Shown here: positions 1-10,700 of the stretch, piece by piece
Layout: the number at the start of each line of letters is the position of its first letter
How positions within the stretch are numbered: the first letter of the stretch is position 1
NCBI GenBank assembly: GCA_013115125.1
Contig: JABANN010000339.1
Coordinates: forward strand, 1 to 37,474
From: Perkinsus olseni
Lineage: Eukaryota > Perkinsozoa > Perkinsida
Direction: 5' to 3'
Length of the DNA: 37,474 bases
Made by a program: the position numbers and the translations under genes
The notes under the pieces: generated by a model
Databases searched by the model: none
Told to the model about the DNA's origin: nothing
What the model saw: the letters and a program-made list of their open reading frames with translations, nothing else

Positions 1-10
1 GTCTTTCATA

Positions 11-129
11 AAATCAAATTGCTTTGGGGTTATACTAATTTGGTCTGGGATTTATCAAATTGCTTTGGGGTTTCACTAATTTGCTCTGGGCTTTATTAAA
101 TTGCTCTGGGGTTGTACTAAGTAGGTCTG
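11..129. repeat. 41-bp tandem repeat, about 2.8 copies
   Basis: Three successive units begin near 15, 56 and 97, giving a period of 41 bp. Each unit carries a caaattgct(t/c)tgggg block followed by a (c/t)actaatttg(g/c)tctggg block. The copies differ at a few positions and the third is cut short near 129. No coding frame is evident. This is a short minisatellite at the window edge, so the array may extend to the left of the window. Confidence 0.9.
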
Positions 130-549
130 GAAATGGTGTAGAAAGTTGGGGAATAACTGGTAAATCCACAAGGAAGGATTTGAATCATTCGCTCTTCACA
201 GCAAAAGTTGTGCTCGGCAAAGTGAGTTAATAACTCATTCCCGCTGGTGTCCTTTGCATCTCCCGAAAAGACGAGTGTGTTGCGAATGACCGATAATATC
301 CCTTTCGGCTAGTGCGCCGTCATACACTTATTGACTGCAACCAAAAGCTGTGGCGGATAAGACCATGTACAATATCCTGTACTCCAGCAGTAGTTCGACA
401 GGCTTTAGAATTGAACTTAGAAGCTTGGACGGGCGCGCCCAACGCATAAGAATAGTGCAAGACGGGAATAAGAAAACTTGAGGAAGTCGTGGAGCATATG
501 CTCACATGATCGTACCTGCATTATGACCAAGAGCCATCGAGGTAACGTG
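130..549. other. Non-coding stretch downstream of the TPR/b5 gene
   Basis: I see no supported gene in this interval. Short open frames exist on both strands, but none has a recognisable domain or splice structure. It probably holds the 3' flank of the minus-strand gene ending at 550. Confidence 0.5.
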
Positions 550-3107
550 CTAGCCGACGAGCAGCCCTTAGGTCGCGGGTTCGATCCCAACGATCGGCAT
601 CCCTTGACAGTCCACGATAGCCCTCTATCCGTTATACTACATTCCATTTCAGGTTGTTGGTCTTCCGGAGGAGGATCAGGGAATTCCTTCTCCTTATGAT
701 ACTTATCCAAGTAGCCCACAACTTTGTATTTCTTCTCGTAGTACTCCATCCAGCCGTAAACCTGATAATGCTCACGGCAATTCAACCGGAACTAATAGAT
801 ACTATGATATTACCTTCTTCCGCATTTCGGGTGTGAGATTGTAGAATTGATCCGCGTACTCGCCATTGAGGGCACTAGTGGCCAGCGGCCAAGTGATGTC
901 ACGACCGGCGAAGAAAAAATACTCGCCATCTGGCGCGTACCTACGGCAGCCTTTCTAACGATAGGGGACGGGGAATTGAATGCAACTACTTGTCGAGATT
1001 CTCCGAAACGTCGAAGACAACTCCATGCACTGAGATGAGCTTGAGCTGGGCATTGCAGTCATGAGCATGCAGGGTACCCAGAGAGATCTCACCGACCTGA
1101 GGCCAACGCTTGTTCCGGCCTTTCCCCGGGTGATACTGGAATAATAGGGACGACTACGCCGCTCCTCTGTCCACTATGATATCAACGACGCTACAGCAAT
1201 ATTCACCACCCTCAGCCCACCATCCGGGCATTACCTCCCATGGCCTACCGCCCTCCCACAAGCGCTTTCGGTAAGCCTCTTGGCGATCTTTCTCAGCCTC
1301 CAGATCTTCACCTGGTTCATCTAGCCAATAACAGACATTCTGGGAATAGTAGGACATACTTTCATTGATGTTTTTGATGACCGGACACTTGTCCTCCTTT
1401 TCTGGGTCAGTGTCTTTCACTTTTGACTCCGTACTTTCATAAGGGTTCTCGTCGTTCTGGACGTCAGTTTGCCAAAACCTGCACGCCTTCTGTCGATCAC
1501 GGGCCGCCGGAATAAGATAATTACTTTTTGAATGTGGCATCAACGCCCTTATTGTCGAGCCTCTGAGCCTCCGGCGTGGCGAAAGCACGGAAAGCGTCCG
1601 CGGCCGAAAAGAGCTTCGTTCGCGTCAAGGCTATGTCGCGTGTCTAAGCACTTCGCCCGTACTCTACAGCAGCCAAAGAGAGGCCTCACATCGAAGGTAA
1701 ACCTATCAATGTTCCTGTACAGCATTCTCATATTGTGCGCAACAGTGATGCCATCGTGTTCTCGGAACTCTCTCTGCCTAAAGGAAGAGAACCTCAGGGG
1801 CATCGCTCAAGCATTTCAGTGTAGCCATTCTACCTCTTAGCGTATTCCCTCGCTCGTGCCTCTGTCTCATCGTCATCATGACTGTCATCAGCGTCATCCA
1901 TGTAATAACCCTGCCCTATCTGCGGGTCGAGCAACTCTCGCAACGTCTTCGACACTCGCAAAATATAGTCGGTAAACCTGACTTCAGCCAGGCTCAACGG
2001 CTAATCGAAAATAATGGATGATCCGCAACACACGCCGTTCAAGAGACGATATGCAGCCCGCGCGGGTGGTAGGCCCCACGTACCGATGAATCCTGGTGTC
2101 AAGCAGTATGCCGCAGAGATAGGCGATGTCCTCTTTCGTAGGGTCCCTCACTCTCCCCAGCAACTCACTAGCCTACCATTGGCGAGCTTCCACTGACCAG
2201 GGCGACACCCACAGCCGACTACCTCCTTCCGTTGCTCGATAACGTAGTAATTTTCCGGAGCACCATACTTGATCCACTCGGCACCTCCGAGTTCCGCGAT
2301 CGCCTCGAATGCCTCGTCCTTCTTGTCGAGCTTTTCTAGTATCTTTCACCAACAACCTTAAAACTAACGCCGCACACCTTCTACCGTCCATACCGTGGCG
2401 AGGGTGAAATAGGAGTCGAATGTCGGGTTGAGAGCGATGGCTGAGCGGCAGTCGAGAGCAAGGTTGTCCGAAAATGTGCCGCCGTTTTGGCGCATGTCAA
2501 CTTTAACTTTACCTGCCATGAATTCACCAGCATGGGTACGACTCGACAACAAAGCCAAGACCAACAAAACGAGAAGAGCAATCAAATGGCAGGCGATGAC
2601 GATCGATAGAACGACGGGCAGCCGCCAATTACCCATCAACATCGAGGCGGAGCCCTTCGCTGCGCAGTCATCTCCGAAGTTAATCGAGGGGGCAGGAGCT
2701 ATACCATCCTCCTCAACCTCCCACCTGCACAGTACTTCGGTGCCCGGGCTTCGCCACCAGAACCCTACTACCGCTTGTCCGGGACACTTTCCTTCCGAGC
2801 TCCAACGACCGCCGAATAGAAGTCCAGATGGTCCTCCCCAGCTGGACTGAATTCCTCCCCGCAATCGGCTATGTACCATTTTCCATCTTCCCAATAAATG
2901 AGTCCTAGGTTAGTGCCCGGCTGAGAAAGGATATCCGTACCACCCTAGGCGGCGGACTATTATTACTTTCCGATACATAACGACTCCCTCCACGCTGGCT
3001 CGATCGGTCTTGTAGTACCGGCCGTTGGCACGAACCGTTCCCGCACCAGTTACTAATACCGCCTCCTCCTGAGGATCTATGGCAGCACTGTTGTAGGTGC
3101 GCGACAT
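550..3107 (-). CDS. TPR and cytochrome b5-like (MAPR-type) domain protein with an N-terminal alveolate beta-repeat
   Basis: Spliced gene starting MSRTYNSAAIDP at 3107. Exons 2967-3107, 2772-2920 and 2633-2724 encode a repeat of the kind common in alveolates: VTGAGTVRANGRYYKTD, then LIYWEDGKWYIAD, then YYS/ARKESVP and W..DGIAPAPSI. The next exons (2394-2512, 2177-2342) read as TPR helices (LALDCRSAIALNPTFDSYFT, LEKLDKKDEAFEAIAE). A middle acidic region (YYMDDADDSHDDDETEAR) and WQTDVQNDENPYE follow. The C-terminal part (about 1100-650) matches cytochrome b5-like heme/steroid-binding domains of the MAPR family: LISVHGVVFDVSE, GEYFFFAGRDITWPLAT, then YYEKKYKVVGYLD. A heme or sterol ligand is inferred from the family only. 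At 2513-2632 there is either a 120-nt intron or, because it is stop-free and a multiple of three, a hydrophobic segment. One junction needs a 26-nt intron (2151-2176). The last exon and stop at 550 are my best model; a read-through stop lies at 417. Confidence 0.72.
570..589 (+). other. tRNA T-arm / B-box-like sequence inside an intron
   Basis: The plus strand reads aggtcgcgggttcgatccca, which looks like the variable loop plus T-arm of a tRNA. The host gene is on the minus strand, so the element is antisense in the proposed last intron (567-640) and ends at the acceptor cctaag. The T-stem does not close well and there is no convincing acceptor stem, so this is not a tRNA gene. It matches the intronic copy at 12777-12796 at 16 of 20 positions. 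Confidence 0.5.
2151..2176 (-). other. Candidate 26-nt intron
   Basis: Reading the flanking TPR exons in one frame requires removal of 26 nt beginning gtaggc and ending gagag. Unspliced, the upstream frame hits a stop and the downstream frame (DPTKEDIAYLCGILLD) is lost. An indel in the assembly would be the alternative explanation. Confidence 0.4.
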
Positions 3108-3239
3108 AAATATTCACAATTCTTGACAATACCAAATTTTCCCCACTTTCTGACCAACGCAACGCCCTCATACATAGTGTACAGGTAAATGTAACGTAGC
3201 TTGGCTGACTAGGGGGAAAGAGGAACGACTAGAGGAGAA

Positions 3240-5609
3240 TCAGTACGGGTTCGATCCGCGGCCTTGTCCCACTGAAACAATTGAGCATAAAAGGCCTAAT
3301 AACGTGGCGCGGTTACTACTGTTTCCACGAATCTGGCTAAGAGGCAAGCCCATGACTTGAGCGGCGGCCTCTTCTTCGCCCTTTTTAATCTGACGAACGA
3401 ACGAAACTCGAAAGACCATTCGATGGAAGCCTCCTCCTCCTCACCTGAACCTTCAGTCGCTTGCCAGTGTGAGTAGCGAAGCCATCCATTGTACGAACCG
3501 CTTGGACAGCACTCGGTACTTCGTTGAATGATACGAAGCCGTAACCCTTCGACTGGCTCGTCATGTTGTCGACTATGACCCTGAGAAGAACACCCAGCTT
3601 GCCGGGAACTATGATGTGGCGTTCTCAAAAGTACTTGGTGGTAGAGATGGAACCGCAAGATCCGAACTCTCTAGCAAGATCGGCGTCTCTCCACTCGGGC
3701 GGAATGTTGTAGACGAAAATGTTGGCTAAGACAAGCACGTGGTGAGCGACGCCTCGAGCTGGACTGAGCTATTCACCTCCAAGGGGGCCATTCTTCGGGT
3801 GCTGCTGTGCTCTGCCGGACTGCTGACCAGACTGTGACAAGTTCATCTGACCATACCCTCCTCCCGGTCCGAAATTACTGCTCTGCGGCGTCTGCTGGAA
3901 CCTGAGAAAATCGGCCTTTGGTTGGGACATCCCTCGAGCGGGAGGGATCCTCAAACGAACCTTACCCGCCACTCTGGGGCTGCTGCTGTTGCTGTGGAGG
4001 CGGTGGGGGCGGTCCCATGTTTTGGAACTGAGAGGCCGAGAACGCTGCCGACCGAGACATGCCCAGCACCCCAGCTCTCACCTCGAAAGGCACTTCCCAT
4101 TGCGTCTGCCCGGTCTGCGAGTTGTGGTAGTAGTAACGACCGTCAGGGTGGTTAAGGTACTCCGTCCACGGCCCAGCTCGACGAGGTTGAGCTGCTGCGG
4201 GTGGTGGTGGCTGAACCATCAACGCTGCTCATAATAACACACTGTAGTAACCTACAGGTGGCTGGTATCCGCCGGAACGGCTTTGGAACCCTTCTCGCGG
4301 TCCTCCGCCCATCTGAGGCATCCTGTCGAATCCTCCCTGATCCGAAGTGCGGAAAGATCTGTCTCCACCGCCCTGGAACCGATGAGAGTCCGTCTCCTGT
4401 TTATGCGCCAGCCTAACAGCAGTTCACAGATTCTGTTGGACTCCACTCGAAGGAAATTCCCGCCCACCTCTGCTCTCTAGTGTCGGCGCATTTGACGGTG
4501 ATCGGATGGGGCTCGGCGGGGAAGGTATATTTGTCATTCAAAGCTTCAATGGCATTGAGAGCATCGGACTTCTTAGAGTATCTCACGAAGGCCGCCTTGT
4601 TGCCGCTGGCCCTCTTCGACTCCAGACTGTAGGCCTCGGTGACGTTACCGTACCTTCCCCAGAAAACTTACTTCTCTCCAGAAAGCGGGTATCGAGTACT
4701 CACTCATCAAAAATTTGTTTAAGCTCATCGTTGCTAGTGGCCGGTGGTACCTGAACGAGAACATGAAAACCCAATCAACCCACGGAGGCACAGCACTTAC
4801 ATTGCCGACAAACAACTTCTGGGAGAATCCTTCAGTGTCGTCGGGGAGACCAAGTCTCTCGGGCTCGCCATTAGCAAACTGCACTTGAATGAAGCCACAT
4901 GCCTGACAATGAGACAAGAGATGCCACCTGTTCGGCTCGTGAGCGACTTCACACTGACGAGACACGTAACGATGATGCTCAATTGAAGCAATGACAAAGT
5001 AAATGACCTTACACAGTAACGAAGGAGGGAAGATAGAGAGATGGGTAGTACATCGTCAGCTTTATACGTTCCATTAAGAGATTTGATGGCAGTAGCGGCT
5101 TCATGGACAGCACCAAACTTAACGAATGCACAGCCTGGAGGAATACAACAACATCAACATCAAACTGGCTGCTGTGGCAGTGAACGGACAACTCGATGAT
5201 GATGACGATGCTACACTGCCAATCATGGGGTAACATAGGGCTGGTTAACAGACACTAAGGACGCTAGTGAAGGGGGTAGGGCAAAATCATCTAGTCACCG
5301 ACAAACAATCGAGCATGGCCTCGTCACGGGTGAGGCTTGGACCGGTGAGATGAGCTACCTGTCTGTTGCTTGCCGTTATCTTTGGGCCTGATCAGGCCGA
5401 CCTCCTGGACTTCGCCATACCTAAGCGAATCAAGTCATTTTGAGCTGAAGCACGTTCCCGACTGTTTTTCGATGAGATGGAAGCGTTTGCTGCTGCTGCT
5501 GCTGCTGTTAGACTTACGCCTCGAAGAGATCACGAATGTTCTGCTCTTTCCAGGAGACAGGAAGCTTGCCCACGAAAAGGCGTACTGGGATGCGGATCGA
5601 GTCTGCCAT
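3240..5609 (-). CDS. CELF/Bruno-like RNA-binding protein, RRM-RRM-WW-RRM
   Basis: Starts MADSIRIPVRLFVGKLP at 5609 and ends GRGSNPY, stop at 3240. RRM1 has RNP2 LFVGKL and RNP1-like GCAFVKF. RRM2 has KLFVGNVPPATSN and ends HPITVKCADTRE, the equivalent of VKFADTQ in animal CELF proteins. A glycine-rich linker (about 4260-4400) is followed by a WW domain (about 4080-4180: GPWTEYLNHPDGRYYYH, then QTQWEVP), a glutamine/proline tract, and RRM3 (ANIFVYNIPPEW, KVIVDNMTSQSKGYGFVSF, KRLKVQ). CELF proteins bind GU-rich RNA and control splicing, translation and decay; the WW domain suggests proline-rich splicing partners (inference). Introns are mostly about 50 nt; one inside RRM1 (about 5133-5360) is some 230 nt. 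The short SNPY tail matches the family C-terminal KPY style. The gene is divergent from eL22. Confidence 0.9.
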
Positions 5610-5751
5610 GCTGTCTTCACTGTCCTCTGCGTCGCCGATCTTCTACGTGCTGTTTTCGTGCACTTGCATGAAATCTTCTGTCGATCACGAAATCGATAAG
5701 ATGTTAGCGAGGGTACATCGGTGAGCAAAGCCAAACCACGAATCAATAACA
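5610..5751. promoter_or_regulatory. Short divergent promoter region, CELF / eL22
   Basis: Only 142 bp separate the start codons of the minus-strand CELF gene and the plus-strand eL22 gene, so both promoters and 5' leaders must fit here. No TATA box stands out. On the minus strand an AG lies one base before the CELF ATG (gaagacag c ATG), a possible splice or trans-splice acceptor. Confidence 0.45.
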
Positions 5752-6456
5752 ATGGTTGTCAAGGGAATCGCTAAGAAGGCCTCCAAGAAGGTCGAGAAGC
5801 AGACCTTGAAGTTCGTTGTCGACTGCGAGAAGCCCGTCAACGACAACGTCATCGATGCTGAGTCTTTGGTAAGTTGGTATGGGACTGGAGTTTGGGCTTT
5901 GGTCGTTGAGGCTATGGTTGATACTTGAATGATGAGACCTATTCTTTCCCCGTATGATCAAGATGATTATACCACAGCTGACTAATTCTTTTCTGACCGT
6001 ATCGAACCACTAGCAGCTTCCTTGAGCGAATCAAGGTTTCACTTAACTAGTTCTTAAACTGTTCTTTTTCAGGCCGAGTTCTTCCGCAACCGCATCAAGG
6101 TTGAGGGCAAGACCGGTAACCTCGGTGAGCGCGTCACTGTCGCTAAGACTGGCAAGGCCAAGATTGTCGTCACCGCCGCTGCTCCCTTCTCCAAGCGTTA
6201 CCTCAAGGTAAGCCCAGGGCCACCTTCCCTGGAATCGCCGCGCTAGTCGTGTGCGTTTTCCTAGTAGGTATGCGAAGCGCTCTAGGATCTGCGTCTGTGG
6301 TCGGTTTCTTAATTAGTGATTGCATGTTTTTGTTTTGTGTAGTACTTGACCAAGAAGTACTTGAAGAAGCAGCTCCTCCGTGATTTCTTGAGGGTTGTCG
6401 CCAGCAACAAGAACACTTACGAGCTCCGTTACTTCTCCATCAACCAGGAAGAGTAA
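5752..6456 (+). CDS. RPL22: 60S ribosomal protein eL22
   Basis: Three exons (5752-5868, 6073-6207, 6343-6456) give 121 residues, the normal eL22 size. The protein begins with a lysine-rich tail ([16 protein letters not shown]) and contains [32 protein letters not shown], then [20 protein letters not shown] and ends [11 protein letters not shown]. These are the eL22 RNA-binding fold landmarks. It is a structural protein of the large cytosolic ribosomal subunit. Its two introns (204 and 135 nt) are far longer than the roughly 50-nt introns of the neighbours and use the classical donors gtaagt and gtaagc. Codon choice looks strongly biased toward C/G-ending codons, as expected for a highly expressed gene. 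The start context is aacaATGG. Confidence 0.97.
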
Positions 6457-6679
6457 ATGGTTCCCAAGTCGTGATCATTGGCTAGGTTGTTCCCTGCGAC
6501 CTGCTTGATTCGCGGTTGCGATCTCGGTTTTGTTGTGTGATGCGGTTGTCAATGGGAACTGTTTTGCCTGGATGCTAATGATGATTATTTTCATACGTTA
6601 GACTCTGACGCCACGCGCGTGAAGAGAAAACCATTGGAATTCTGCAAATCTGAATGCATCTAATGAAACCCTTGTTGAA

Positions 6680-6860
6680 GTGATGCGATAAGACATATTC
6701 TTCTTTCCACAGACTAACTGTGAAGAATCGAATCGCTGACTCACCGTCTGATCAGCACTTTTGCTGCCGATGAGATGATGCGAAATAATCTTCTTTCCAC
6801 AGATCCATGTGAAGAAGTTATTCGCTGACTATTCTCTGGCTGATCTCATCGTTAATGGGA
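6680..6860. repeat. Degenerate 90-bp duplication carrying a hairpin
   Basis: Two copies about 90 bp apart share gatgcga, ttctttccacag, tgtgaagaa, cgctgact and a ctgatc block. In each copy the ttctttccacag arm (6701-6712; 6791-6802) is followed by a complementary (c)tgtgaagaa arm (6718-6727; 6808-6817), giving a short stem with a small loop. It lies 3' of eL22. Function is unknown; it may be non-coding RNA, a 3' UTR element or a worn duplication. Confidence 0.7.
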
Positions 6861-7334
6861 ATGATGAAGATATTTTCTGTGAGCAAACAAGCATGATAAT
6901 CTCAAACAACTTTAATATACTCTGACCTTCAATGTAATGATAATGCCAATGATGATCTAAATCAATTATCACATACGTTAGAACGGATTGTAAGTGATTG
7001 ATAACTTCCTATTACTGAGGCATATTGTCTGTTGAAGCATCGTCGGGAGGACCCAGTGTGTAGTCCCTTTGGGTTCTAAGTGAGGTGGACACGATTTGCA
7101 GACGGGAAGAACCAGCCCTCGCAAAGGGAAGTCTGTGAGCGAAGTTAGCCGTCACTACACCGCGACAGCCACGTGTCGACATACATCTCAATACGGTTGT
7201 AGAGAAGTGTCATTCGCAAACGAAGGTTCCAGTCGTATGAAGCGATGGTTGCAGCGGAGAGTTGTGGAAACAACGCAGAGATAGAGAGTGACAACGAGAA
7301 TTTGTTCTCCCCGCGATGAATTCGATCGCACAAC
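6861..7334. other. Intergenic DNA with an imperfect inverted repeat
   Basis: No gene is supported. The block tccctttgggttc (7064-7076) has reverse-complement pieces gaacc (7109-7113) and aaaggga (7123-7129), so the interval 7064-7129 could fold as an interrupted stem. The phrase catacgttaga also occurs both near 6592 and near 6973. I see no coding pattern. Confidence 0.4.
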
Positions 7335-7517
7335 CTACACCGCATCGCAACGCAACGTGGCTCGGTACGTTCTCAAAATCAAAATCATGCCCGAGGTAAA
7401 TGCTTGCAGGGAATATCTTACAAGAACACTATCCTTGCCCGTCCCGTGAGATGCACACGGAACGTTGACCGGAGCCTTCCCGGAAGTGTCCTTGTCGTAA
7501 GTCAACGAGATTGGCAT
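7335..7517 (-). CDS. Possible small hypothetical protein
   Basis: A minus-strand start at 7517 opens MPISLTYDKDTSGKAPVNV, followed by a possible donor gtaagat after KDSVL and a candidate acceptor ttttgag about 50 nt on. Beyond that point the reading frame and stop are not resolved; unspliced it would end at 7335 with 60 residues. The N-terminus looks protein-like and the intron size fits the neighbours, but I do not recognise a family. Confidence 0.3.
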   Translation of the reverse strand: MPISLTYDKDTSGKAPVNVPCASHGTGKDSVLVRYSLQAFTSGMILILRTYRATLRCDAV

Positions 7518-7600
7518 CTTTCCTTTGATTCCGGCCAGAGACTAGTCAATAGCCTGAAGGCTGAACACCCCTGAAGAGATCTGACAACGCAACAGCACAG

Positions 7601-7624
7601 TTGTTGTTTGTTGTTGTTGTTGTT
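7601..7624. repeat. GTT-rich microsatellite
   Basis: Imperfect run of ttg/gtt triplets (ttgttgtttgttgttgttgt...) in the gap between the small hypothetical gene and the large minus-strand gene. Confidence 0.8.
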
Positions 7625-7726
7625 CCGACGTAATTTACAATGATACAGCTTAAGCTTCAAATATCGTAGTACCATTATTAAATGAGTCAATGACAAAAGA
7701 TATCATAGCTTGCATCACTACGAGTA

Positions 7727-10700
7727 CTATACGAAATCCATAACTTGATTATGGACAGCAGCGGGGATCCCATCCGGCCTCGCGGCCAGAGCTCGTCCAG
7801 GATCCCTAGAAGCACCAGCAGACTTTCTCCCTCTCCGTGATGGCGGGGGCGCCATTTCTGTGTCAGTAACATCGCCAGCAGTCCTTGTACGTACCCGTCC
7901 CGGGTGAAGTGATACGCAATGAGGTTTCCGGATACCGCGTCTGCGAGCGAGTCGACGCCACTTCACAGCATTCCGAGCATGCGAGGCCTCTGGCGGAGGT
8001 CTCCCCTCTATCTCAGTATCACTGTCCTCCACTATGGTCTGATGGTGCAAGCGCTTCTCTGGCAAAACTCGCCGAAGTGCCATGATGAACTCATCGGCCA
8101 GGTCATCGTCCTTGATGCACAAGTCATCCGTAGGGACCCAGTCGGGTATGGGCTGCAGCAAAGACCGCGCCAAAACCTGTGGGCCCGACCCTGCTAGTGA
8201 GACAGCCAGGGTGTCCTCTCGCTTGCTCAACATCTCCGCCGCCTCTAACCTGCGAGGGAGCCTGCCGCATTGGTCTGCATCAGCGACACCGGGGACTCAC
8301 CGCAACTTCTGTACTTCCCTCAACCGTTCCACAGCCTTCCGAAGGACCAGTAACTTTTCAGTGGACGTGGGGCCGGCGCCTTGCGGTACGAGCTCCTGAT
8401 CACAACACCGCGCTGCAACAAAAACGGGTAGAGCATCTTCTACTCTAAGGAAAGCCGAGGCCACATCGGCTGGTGTTTGCAGTTCGATCCACGGCGGCGT
8501 CTCAGGTCTCCGTAGCGTGCCCACTGGGGACGCTGCTGCTGCGGCCGCCTTGGACGTGTGAGACCGTCCTATCCACCCAACGCTGGGTCGTGATGTACCC
8601 AAGAGAGCACTCGGCTTACCGCTGTGCCGTTGACGATGATGGGTGGCCCTGGTCGACATACCGGGCGAGTTGTACTCCTTCATCTCCTTCACGGCCCTCT
8701 GCAGCTCCTTTCGGGTGAATGCACTTTCAATCTCAAGAGCTTGGCGATAGACCTCTGCATCTGGTTGAATTATAAAGCTGCCTGCAACGACCAAGAACGT
8801 CCATCACAGTCGTCAAAGTGCGGCCGGGCTGTTACTATTCGGCGCCATCCTAGCGAACTGGGCCCACGGCACAGCGGAGCCTGGCCTCCATTTCTCTCGG
8901 GGCTCCTCCACTGGCCTGTTGATCAGATCTCGAAGCCTGCCAGCCCCCAGGTTCCTGATTCAACTTCAATTGACCCTGCCCCACCGAGGCGTATCCTACG
9001 CTAGCGCAAAGGCGCGGATCTCTTTTATGTACTCGGCCCGAGTACACCGCTCGCAGCTGCATGAGGTCGTGCATACTGGACAGGTCCAAGCCTTGCCTGA
9101 GGGAACTGTCCTAACCAAAGCTCCTCCCGACGCCCAGAGGACTCACCTTCGACCGGGGCTTGATGGCTATACATAACCAAACACGTGTGGCAAAACCGTC
9201 GGTGGCAGGCGGTCGGGCCGGGTCGTCCTGAAGGCGAGGCTCAGAGCATTCGCAACGATAAGTAGTAGTACCCTCGAAAGCATCGTGAAGGACCCCTGAG
9301 CACACCGCCATCCGTGATCCCTGCCGAGCATCAAGATTGATGAGGCCTGTAGTGGTACTGACGGAAAGAGGGGTAGAAGAGGGTTCTCACTGGTCGGTGG
9401 TAGCCCCAGTGCCTCCTTCCTTGCCGCTTCAGCCGCAGCAGTGGCAACGGCCTTGGCCGACTGCCGACAGATGTGACAGAAAGGGCCTGCACACCACCCG
9501 CTGCACTCGACCACCTCCAAGAAGGTCCTACCGATCTGTGGAAGATCCGGCAGGCCTTCCAGCGTCTCTCCACTATGACTCGGTACACTAATGTCATCCT
9601 CTGCGTCCGCTGAGAGCTCATCGGAGCTCCTCAAGGTCCGGGTGGTCAACGAGAACTGCTGTATATCGTCGAAGCCTGTCATGAATCGTTCTTGCCGATC
9701 GCGAAGGTATCTGCCACGGGGACGGTACAATCGTCACGGCCGCGGATCGCTATCATCCACTACTGTATAACAACATTGCGCTCGATGGCCCTGGCCCGTA
9801 TCTTCGTGCTGCAGTCGTCAAACACCACTATGATTTTGCCTTCATATTTTGGCCACTCCTCGGGCGCTGGGAAGAGCTCCTCCACACTGTCTATCCAATG
9901 GTCGTATCTAGCCATCACCGCAAGGCTCACGACCTCCCTGCAGCAGAAGGGCCGCTTACTCAAGGCGAATGACATGGCTCGCCGCGGCCTCCGAAAGGGT
10001 CCGTATGAACCCGCGGGTCGACTGCCCTCGCTCCTCTTCGGCATCGATGTTCGCCATAATGTTGCGCAAGATGTAACGACCAAGCTCCCGGTTTGCCTGA
10101 AGGAGCCCCGCTTGCGGTCCCCGTCTTCGCCCAAGCACATACTGTACAAGTGGACTTGAGGTCCTCGTACAGCTGCCTAAACGTTGAGTTGGCACCCCGG
10201 CCGGCCTGCCCTCGATGAGAGCCCTTGGACGGCTCTGATTCCAACTGGCAGCGAAAACCTCGCTCGAGCATCCCCGAAACAGTCTGATTGGGCTTACCGA
10301 GTCGCGACTGCGAGAACGAGCCCGTACAGGCTCAGAAAACAGCGTGGGACCTGTTTCGGGAGGCACGTAGGTCGCGCCAAGGGCGAAGGGAGGAACATCA
10401 GCAGGGAAGCTCGAAGAGGACGATGAGGAGGACGCTGATGATGCTGGGAGGAGGGGCGGCCCCTCGGGAGGCAGAGGGGGAGGGGGCTGCAGTAAGCCGC
10501 ATCCATGAGAGGTCATGAACCCTGGCCTGACCAAGGGAATTGAGGTACCCCCAGGGGGTACTCCCAGCTGAAAAGACTACATGAGGGGAGAGTAGGCGAA
10601 GGGGTCAGCAGGTGGTCGTCTGGTCCGCATCGGGCGGTCTGTGGCCCGGACGTCGAAGGTATGGTCAGGGCCAGCCAGCTGGACGCGAGGAAAGCTCTTA

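Noticed and set aside
541-600. Possible tRNA gene
   Set aside because: A D-arm-like piece (agc...gct) and a T-loop are visible, but the T-stem and acceptor stem do not pair, so it is treated as a tRNA-like intronic sequence only.
3246-3258. tRNA B-box-like gggttcgatcc near the end of the CELF gene
   Set aside because: It is explained by coding sequence on the other strand (GSNPY then stop), and no A box or cloverleaf can be built around it.
7064-7129. Structured non-coding RNA from the inverted repeat
   Set aside because: The pairing is split into two short blocks with unequal spacing, and there are no conserved boxes; too weak to call as an RNA gene.
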